From the NCBI GenBank assembly GCA_047974325.1, contig JBKECE010000126.1, positions 1-35,418 of the forward strand: a stretch of DNA of 35,418 nucleotides. Direction: 5' to 3'. Source of the DNA: QVMP01 sp047974325. Lineage in GTDB: Bacteria; Bacteroidota; Bacteroidia; Bacteroidales; Dysgonomonadaceae. Below are positions 30,976 to 35,418 of the stretch, piece after piece. The notes below the pieces were generated by a model, which saw nothing but the letters and a program-made list of their open reading frames with translations, was not told where the DNA came from and did not search any database. A program made the translations under genes and the position numbers. Positions within the stretch are counted from its first letter, which is position 1, and each line of letters starts with the position of its first letter.

Positions 30976-31590
30976 ATGCCAGGATTATTAGGAAAAAAAA
31001 TCGGAATGACATCCGTTTTCAGTGCCGAGGGAAAAAACATTCCATGCACTGTTATCGAAGTGGGTCCTTGTGTTGTTACTCAAGTGAAATCTGCTGAAAT
31101 AGATGGCTATAAAGCTATTCAGGTTGGGTTTGTCGACAAAAAAGACAAACATACAACAGCACCTCAAGCAGGTCATTTCAAAAAAGCAGGAGTAACACCC
31201 AAAAGACACTTGGCTGAGTTCAAAGGATTTGAAGAATGTAAGCTCGGAGATGTTCTTACAGTAGATTTGTTCGAAGAAAATGCTTTCGTTGACGTTATTG
31301 GAACATCAAAAGGAAAAGGTTTTCAAGGTGTGGTAAAACGTCACGGATTTGGTGGGGTAGGTCAGGCAACTCTTGGTCAACACAACCGCTTACGTGCACC
31401 GGGATCTATCGGAGCCTGTTCTTATCCGGCCAAAGTGTTCAAAGGGACAAGGATGGGTGGACAGATGGGTAACGTTCAGGTTACCGTTCAAAATCTACAG
31501 ATAATTAAAGTGATAGCAGAACATAATCTTTTGTTGATAAAAGGTTCTGTTCCGGGTAGCAATGGTTCAATCGTAACAATTGAAAAATAA
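30976..31590 (+). CDS. rplC: 50S ribosomal protein L3
   Basis: 204 residues. The N-terminal MPGLLGKKIGMTSVF and the central loop GKGFQGVVKRHGFGG, followed by RAPGSIGAC and GTRMGGQMGN, are diagnostic. L3 is an early 50S assembly protein whose loop reaches near the peptidyl-transferase centre. Its stop overlaps the rplD start by one base (TAATG), indicating coupled translation. Confidence 0.98.
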   Translation: MPGLLGKKIGMTSVFSAEGKNIPCTVIEVGPCVVTQVKSAEIDGYKAIQVGFVDKKDKHTTAPQAGHFKKAGVTPKRHLAEFKGFEECKLGDVLTVDLFEENAFVDVIGTSKGKGFQGVVKRHGFGGVGQATLGQHNRLRAPGSIGACSYPAKVFKGTRMGGQMGNVQVTVQNLQIIKVIAEHNLLLIKGSVPGSNGSIVTIEK

Positions 31591-32219
31591 TGGAACTTAG
31601 TGTATTAAATATAAGTGGTAAAGATACCGGAAAAAAAGTAGTGTTGGATGATACTATTTACGGTATTGAACCAAATGACCATGTTTTGTGGTTGGATGTG
31701 AAACAATACTTGGCAAACCAACGTCAAGGTACTCACAAGTCAAAAGAAAGAAGTGAGTTGTCAGGTAGTACCCGCAAGCTTATCCGTCAAAAGGGTGGTG
31801 GCGGTGCTCGCCGAGGCGACATTAATTCTCCTGTCTTAGTCGGTGGTGCCCGTGTATTTGGCCCGAAACCAAGAGATTATAGCTTCAAACTGAACAAAAA
31901 AGTGAAAGTATTGGCTCGTAAATCGGCCTTGTCATACAAAGCTAAAGATAATCAGATACTAATCGTTGAAGATCTTTCGTTTGATGCTCCAAAGACCAAA
32001 GATTTTGTAGCTCTGGCTAAGAATCTGCAAGTGACTGATAAAAAGCTAGTTTTAGTTTTGCCGGATCAAAATAAAAATGTATATTTGTCGGCTCGAAATT
32101 TGGAGAATGTTAAAGTCGTAACAGCTTCTGAAATAAATGCTTATACAGTATTGAACTGTTCAAGTCTAGTTATTGCAGAATCTTCTGTTGCAATCATTGA
32201 TAAACTTTTAAAAGCATAA
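31590..32219 (+). CDS. rplD: 50S ribosomal protein L4
   Basis: 209 residues. Conserved features are RQGTHKSKERSELSGSTRK and QKGGGGARRGD in the extended loop that lines the exit tunnel, and VFGPKPRDYSFKLNKK. In enterobacteria L4 represses its own operon by binding the S10 leader; no matching leader structure was found here. It is coupled to rplC by a one-base overlap. Confidence 0.98.
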   Translation: MELSVLNISGKDTGKKVVLDDTIYGIEPNDHVLWLDVKQYLANQRQGTHKSKERSELSGSTRKLIRQKGGGGARRGDINSPVLVGGARVFGPKPRDYSFKLNKKVKVLARKSALSYKAKDNQILIVEDLSFDAPKTKDFVALAKNLQVTDKKLVLVLPDQNKNVYLSARNLENVKVVTASEINAYTVLNCSSLVIAESSVAIIDKLLKA

Positions 32220-32231
32220 GGAGACTAAATA

Positions 32232-32525
32232 ATGGGTATTTTAATTAAACCAATACTAACAGAAAAACAAACAATGATTTCGGAAAAATTTCCAAATCGT
32301 TATGCTTTTCGTGTTGTTCCTGATGCAAACAAAGTGGATATCAAGAATGCAGTGGAACAAATATATAATGTAAAAGTAGCGAGTGTGAACACAATGAACT
32401 ACCTCGGTAAGAGCAAATCACGTAATACAAAATCGGGACCTGTTTTTGGTAGAACACCTGCTTACAAGAAAGCAATCGTCACATTGAAAGAAGGCGAAGT
32501 AATAGACTTTTTTAGTAATATCTAA
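32232..32525 (+). CDS. rplW: 50S ribosomal protein L23
   Basis: 97 residues. ILIKPILTEKQT at the start, NRYAFRVVPDANKVDIKNAV and a VKVASVNTMNYLGK segment identify it. L23 sits at the exit of the peptide tunnel and is the docking site for SRP and trigger factor. AGGAG at 32219-32223 is one of the few recognisable Shine-Dalgarno-like sites in the window, nine bases before the ATG. Confidence 0.97.
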   Translation: MGILIKPILTEKQTMISEKFPNRYAFRVVPDANKVDIKNAVEQIYNVKVASVNTMNYLGKSKSRNTKSGPVFGRTPAYKKAIVTLKEGEVIDFFSNI

Positions 32526-32533
32526 ATACAAAA

Positions 32534-33358
32534 ATGGCAGTTAGAAAATTAAAGCCCACAACACCGGGGCAAAGACACAAGGTTATTGGTACATTTGAGG
32601 AAATCACTGCAAGTGCACCAGAGAAATCTCTTGTTGTCGGTAAAAGTAATTCGGGTGGTCGCAACAATACCGGAAAGATGACAATGCGTTATCTTGGTGG
32701 TGGTCACAAAAGAAGATTAAGACTTATCGACTTCAAAAGAAGAAAAGATGGAATTCCTGCTACTGTAAAAACAATTGAATATGATCCGAACCGTTCGGCT
32801 CGTATTGCATTATTGTATTATGCAGACGGAGCAAAGGCTTATATTCTTGCTCCAAATGGATTACAAGTAGGTCAGACAGTGATGTCAGGCGCAGATGCTG
32901 CACCTGAAGTAGGTAATGCTTTGCCGTTGGCAGTTATACCAATTGGTACAGTGGTACATAATATCGAACTACGCCCCGGACAAGGAGCAAAAATGGTTCG
33001 TTCAGCAGGTACATTTGCTCAGTTAACTTCCCGCGAAGGTGACTATGCAATTATCAGAATGCCTTCAGGCGAAACACGCAAGATCTTATCTGCATGTAAA
33101 GCAACTGTGGGCAGTGTTGGCAACTCGGACCATGCACTTGAAAAATCAGGAAAAGCAGGTCGTTCTAGATGGCTTGGACGTCGTCCTCGTAACCGTGGTG
33201 TCGTAATGAACCCGGTAGATCACCCAATGGGTGGTGGGGAAGGACGTGCCTCAGGAGGTCACCCAAGATCACGTAAAGGATTGTATTCTAAGGGTCTTAA
33301 GACTAGAGCGCCTAAAAAACACTCTTCTAAGTATATAATTGAAAGAAGAAAAAAATAA
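32534..33358 (+). CDS. rplB: 50S ribosomal protein L2
   Basis: 274 residues. Diagnostic segments are GRNNTGKMTMRYLGGGHKR, IEYDPNRSARIALLYYADG, PGQGAKMVRSAGTFAQL and the C-terminal MNPVDHPMGGGEGRA, which contains the conserved His near the peptidyl-transferase centre. L2 is needed for subunit association. It starts eight bases after rplW. Confidence 0.98.
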   Translation: MAVRKLKPTTPGQRHKVIGTFEEITASAPEKSLVVGKSNSGGRNNTGKMTMRYLGGGHKRRLRLIDFKRRKDGIPATVKTIEYDPNRSARIALLYYADGAKAYILAPNGLQVGQTVMSGADAAPEVGNALPLAVIPIGTVVHNIELRPGQGAKMVRSAGTFAQLTSREGDYAIIRMPSGETRKILSACKATVGSVGNSDHALEKSGKAGRSRWLGRRPRNRGVVMNPVDHPMGGGEGRASGGHPRSRKGLYSKGLKTRAPKKHSSKYIIERRKK

Positions 33359-33382
33359 TCTGATTTAATTTTTAAGTAACAT

Positions 33383-33652
33383 ATGAGTCGTTCGTTAAAA
33401 AAAGGTCCATATATAAATGTAAAACTAGAGAAAAAAGTTCTGTCTATGAATGAGTCAGGCAAAAAAGCTGTAGTGAAAACATGGGCAAGGGCTTCAATGA
33501 TATCACCGGATTTTGTAGGACATACGATTGCTGTTCATAACGGAAACAAATTTATTCCTGTTTATGTGACAGAAAATATGGTAGGTCATAAGTTGGGCGA
33601 ATTTTCACTTACACGCACTTTCCGTGGACACGGTGGAAACAAGAAAAGATAA
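33383..33652 (+). CDS. rpsS: 30S ribosomal protein S19
   Basis: 89 residues, the normal length. MSRSLKKGPYIN, TWARASMISPDFVGHTIAVHNG and GHKLGEFSLTRTFRGHGG are conserved. S19 forms part of the 30S head with S13 and contacts the A-site finger. It follows rplB by 24 bases. Confidence 0.98.
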   Translation: MSRSLKKGPYINVKLEKKVLSMNESGKKAVVKTWARASMISPDFVGHTIAVHNGNKFIPVYVTENMVGHKLGEFSLTRTFRGHGGNKKR

Positions 33653-33693
33653 TAGAAACCCGAGAGATAAAATAAAAAAGAAACAGTAAAAAC

Positions 33694-34098
33694 ATGGGTA
33701 AGAGAAAAAAAATAGCAGCTGATGCAAGAAAAGAAGCTAACAAAACAGTTTCTTTTGCTAAGTTGAATGCAGTTCCTACTTCACCTCGCAAAATGCGCCT
33801 TGTGGCTGACATGGTGAGAGGACAGGAAGCATTTAAAGCTCTTGGTCTTTTGAAATTCTCAAACAAGGAAGCTGCAGCGCGCTTAGAAAAACTTCTTCGC
33901 TCTGCAATAGCTAATTGGGAATCAAAAAATGAGCGTAAAGCTGAGACAGGAGAATTGTTTGTAACCGAAATAAAAGTTGACAGTGGCATGATGCTGAAAA
34001 GGCTTCGTCCGGCTCCACAAGGCCGTGGTTATAGAATCCGTAAGCGTTCAAATCACGTAACTATTGTAGTAGATACACTTAATAACAATAAAAATTAA
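33694..34098 (+). CDS. rplV: 50S ribosomal protein L22
   Basis: 134 residues. It carries an N-terminal basic extension (KRKKIAADARKEANK) before the conserved PTSPRKMRLVADMVRG. The C-terminal KRLRPAPQGRGYRIRKRSNHVTIVV is the hairpin that lines the exit tunnel near L4, where some macrolide-resistance changes map. The hairpin looks normal. Confidence 0.98.
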   Translation: MGKRKKIAADARKEANKTVSFAKLNAVPTSPRKMRLVADMVRGQEAFKALGLLKFSNKEAAARLEKLLRSAIANWESKNERKAETGELFVTEIKVDSGMMLKRLRPAPQGRGYRIRKRSNHVTIVVDTLNNNKN

Positions 34099-34106
34099 TT
34101 AGCCAG

Positions 34107-34862
34107 ATGGGACAAAAAGTCAATCCGATAGCAAATCGTTTAGGAATCATTAGAGGATGGGATTCTAACTGGTATGGCGGAAAAAAATATGGCGATATGC
34201 TGTTGGAAGATAGCAAAATTCGCAAATATTTGAATGCTCGTTTAGTTAAAGCCAGTGTATCTCGTATCGTGATAGAAAGAACTTTGAAACTTGTTACAAT
34301 CACTATATGCACAGCTCGCCCCGGTATCATTATCGGAAAAGGCGGTCAGGAAGTGGATAAGCTAAAAGAAGAATTAAAGAAAATTACAGATAAAGATATT
34401 CAAATCAACATTTTTGAAATCAAGAAACCTGAAATGGATGCGGTGATCGTAGCAAACAATATTGCTCGTCAACTCGAAGGTAAAATTGCTTATCGTCGTG
34501 CAATCAAGATGGCTATTGCTTCAACAATAAGGATGGGTGCAGAAGGTATAAAAGTTCAGATTTCAGGTCGTTTGAATGGTGCTGAAATGGCTCGTTCGGA
34601 GATGTATAAAGAAGGACGTACTCCACTTCATACATTCCGTGCCGATATCGACTATGCTCATGCCGAAGCGTTGACAAAAGTTGGTTTGTTAGGAATCAAA
34701 GTGTGGATTTGCCGTGGAGAAGTTTACGGCAAGAAAGACCTTGCTCCATCATTTACATCTAAGGACGGCGGTGCTCCCTCATCACAAAACAGAGGAGGTG
34801 GCGATGCTTCACGTAGAAACAACAATGACGGAAGAGGTTTCAAGAAAGGTAAGAGAAAATAA
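34107..34862 (+). CDS. rpsC: 30S ribosomal protein S3
   Basis: 251 residues. The KH domain is visible (RPGIIIGKGGQEVDKLKEEL), and the C-terminal domain has GRLNGAEMARSE and PLHTFRADIDYA. S3 lies at the mRNA entrance and has helicase activity with S4 and S5. After residue 210 there is a low-complexity tail rich in Gly, Asn, Arg and Lys, which is common in Bacteroidota but absent from E. coli S3. Confidence 0.98.
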   Translation: MGQKVNPIANRLGIIRGWDSNWYGGKKYGDMLLEDSKIRKYLNARLVKASVSRIVIERTLKLVTITICTARPGIIIGKGGQEVDKLKEELKKITDKDIQINIFEIKKPEMDAVIVANNIARQLEGKIAYRRAIKMAIASTIRMGAEGIKVQISGRLNGAEMARSEMYKEGRTPLHTFRADIDYAHAEALTKVGLLGIKVWICRGEVYGKKDLAPSFTSKDGGAPSSQNRGGGDASRRNNNDGRGFKKGKRK

Positions 34863-34880
34863 TTAAATGTTTGAAGTAAG

Positions 34881-35312
34881 ATGTTACAACCGAAAAAAAC
34901 AAAATTCAGAAGAGCGCAAAAAGGCCGCATGAAAGGCAATGCCCAAAGAGGGCATGAATTGTCATTCGGTTCATTTGGGATTAAGACACTCCAAACCAAA
35001 TGGATCACAGGACGCCAAATTGAAGCAGCTCGTATTGCAGTAACACGTTACATGCAACGTCAGGGACAGGTTTGGGTAAGAATTTTCCCGGATAAACCGA
35101 TTACAAAGAAACCTGCAGAAGTGCGTATGGGTAAGGGTAAAGGTTCGCCAGAAGGATTTGTGGCTCCTGTTACACCAGGTAGAATCATTTTCGAAATCGA
35201 AGGAGTTCCTTATGATGTAGCTAAAGAAGCATTGCGCTTGGCTGCACAGAAACTTCCTGTGACTACTAAATTTGTGGTTCGCAGAGATTATGACTTAACT
35301 CAAAATTCTTAA
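34881..35312 (+). CDS. rplP: 50S ribosomal protein L16
   Basis: 143 residues. MLQPKKTKFRRAQKGRMKG, ELSFGSFGIKTL, VWVRIFPDKPITKKPAEVRMGKGKG and PGRIIFEIEGV identify it. L16 helps to place the A-site tRNA elbow and is added late in 50S assembly. It follows rpsC by 18 bases. Confidence 0.98.
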   Translation: MLQPKKTKFRRAQKGRMKGNAQRGHELSFGSFGIKTLQTKWITGRQIEAARIAVTRYMQRQGQVWVRIFPDKPITKKPAEVRMGKGKGSPEGFVAPVTPGRIIFEIEGVPYDVAKEALRLAAQKLPVTTKFVVRRDYDLTQNS

Positions 35313-35317
35313 GCACG

Positions 35318-35418
35318 ATGAAGATTGCAGAAGTAAGAGAATTGTCCGACAAGGACTTGCGTGATAGAATTGATGCAGAGCGCATAGCGTTAGATCAATC
35401 AGTATTGAACCACAGTGT
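35318..35418 (+). CDS. rpmC: 50S ribosomal protein L29, N-terminal part
   Basis: The ATG at 35318 opens a frame MKIAEVRELSDKDLRDRIDA that runs off the window end after 33 codons. The gene order (directly after rplP) and the helical N-terminus fit L29, a small protein at the tunnel exit near L23. Confidence 0.93.
   Translation, partial: MKIAEVRELSDKDLRDRIDAERIALDQSVLNHS

Noticed and set aside
33259..35008. Minus-strand reading frames across the ribosomal genes
   Set aside because: They are shadows of strongly conserved plus-strand genes.

Overview
The window looks like a chromosomal segment of a low-GC Bacteroidota, order Bacteroidales (a Dysgonomonas-like organism is my guess, not proven). 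The evidence is the ribosomal protein and EF-G sequences, the absence of tuf between fusA and rpsJ, few Shine-Dalgarno sites, TAnnTTTG-type promoter elements, and Bacteroides-type relaxase and integrase families. About 26 kb of accessory DNA lies to the left of a highly conserved ribosomal operon.

Layout. (1) 1-6398: part of an integrative mobilizable element, with a relaxase C-terminus, a small membrane protein, a two-gene Pycsar anti-phage operon (pyrimidine cyclase plus membrane effector), a winged-helix/nucleoside-deoxyribosyltransferase-like protein that is probably another defence effector, and a tyrosine integrase. (2) 6401-8431: a frameshifted membrane protein, an AlkZ-like (HTH_42) winged-helix protein and a possible helical-repeat protein. 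A decayed copy of this same stretch lies at 26473-26801. (3) 8596-13370: an RNA-repair island with a broken gene, rtcB, two small uncharacterised genes, a Sel1-repeat gene and a WYL regulator. Between the divergent halves lies a roughly 200-nt RNA that has a canonical tRNA acceptor stem, D arm and T arm, but a 123-nt insertion where the anticodon loop should be. Its promoter and a palindrome are duplicated, with the same spacing, in front of rtcB. (4) 13712-24405: a minus-strand cluster with a lipoprotein, decayed kinase fragment, PP2C phosphatase, Hsp70-FHA fusion, dynamin-like GTPase, transmembrane Ser/Thr kinase, DUF805 protein, second dynamin-like GTPase, C39-like cysteine peptidase and an unknown protein. 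It reads as one phospho-signalling and membrane-remodelling system. (5) 24753-26939: an orphan LytTR response regulator, a broken TPR lipoprotein gene, an integrase remnant, the decayed duplicate, and the C-terminal tail of what may be an alpha-2-macroglobulin gene. (6) 27240-35418: the fused str/S10 operon, rpsL-rpsG-fusA-rpsJ-rplC-rplD-rplW-rplB-rpsS-rplV-rpsC-rplP-rpmC (cut by the window end).

The two strongest candidates for undescribed biology are the rtcB-linked tRNA-like RNA with its shared operator (WYL-controlled by inference), and the kinase/PP2C/FHA-Hsp70/twin-dynamin/peptidase cluster. The many gene remnants show that the accessory region has been built and eroded by repeated insertion. 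No sequence search could be run, so family names rest on recognised motifs.
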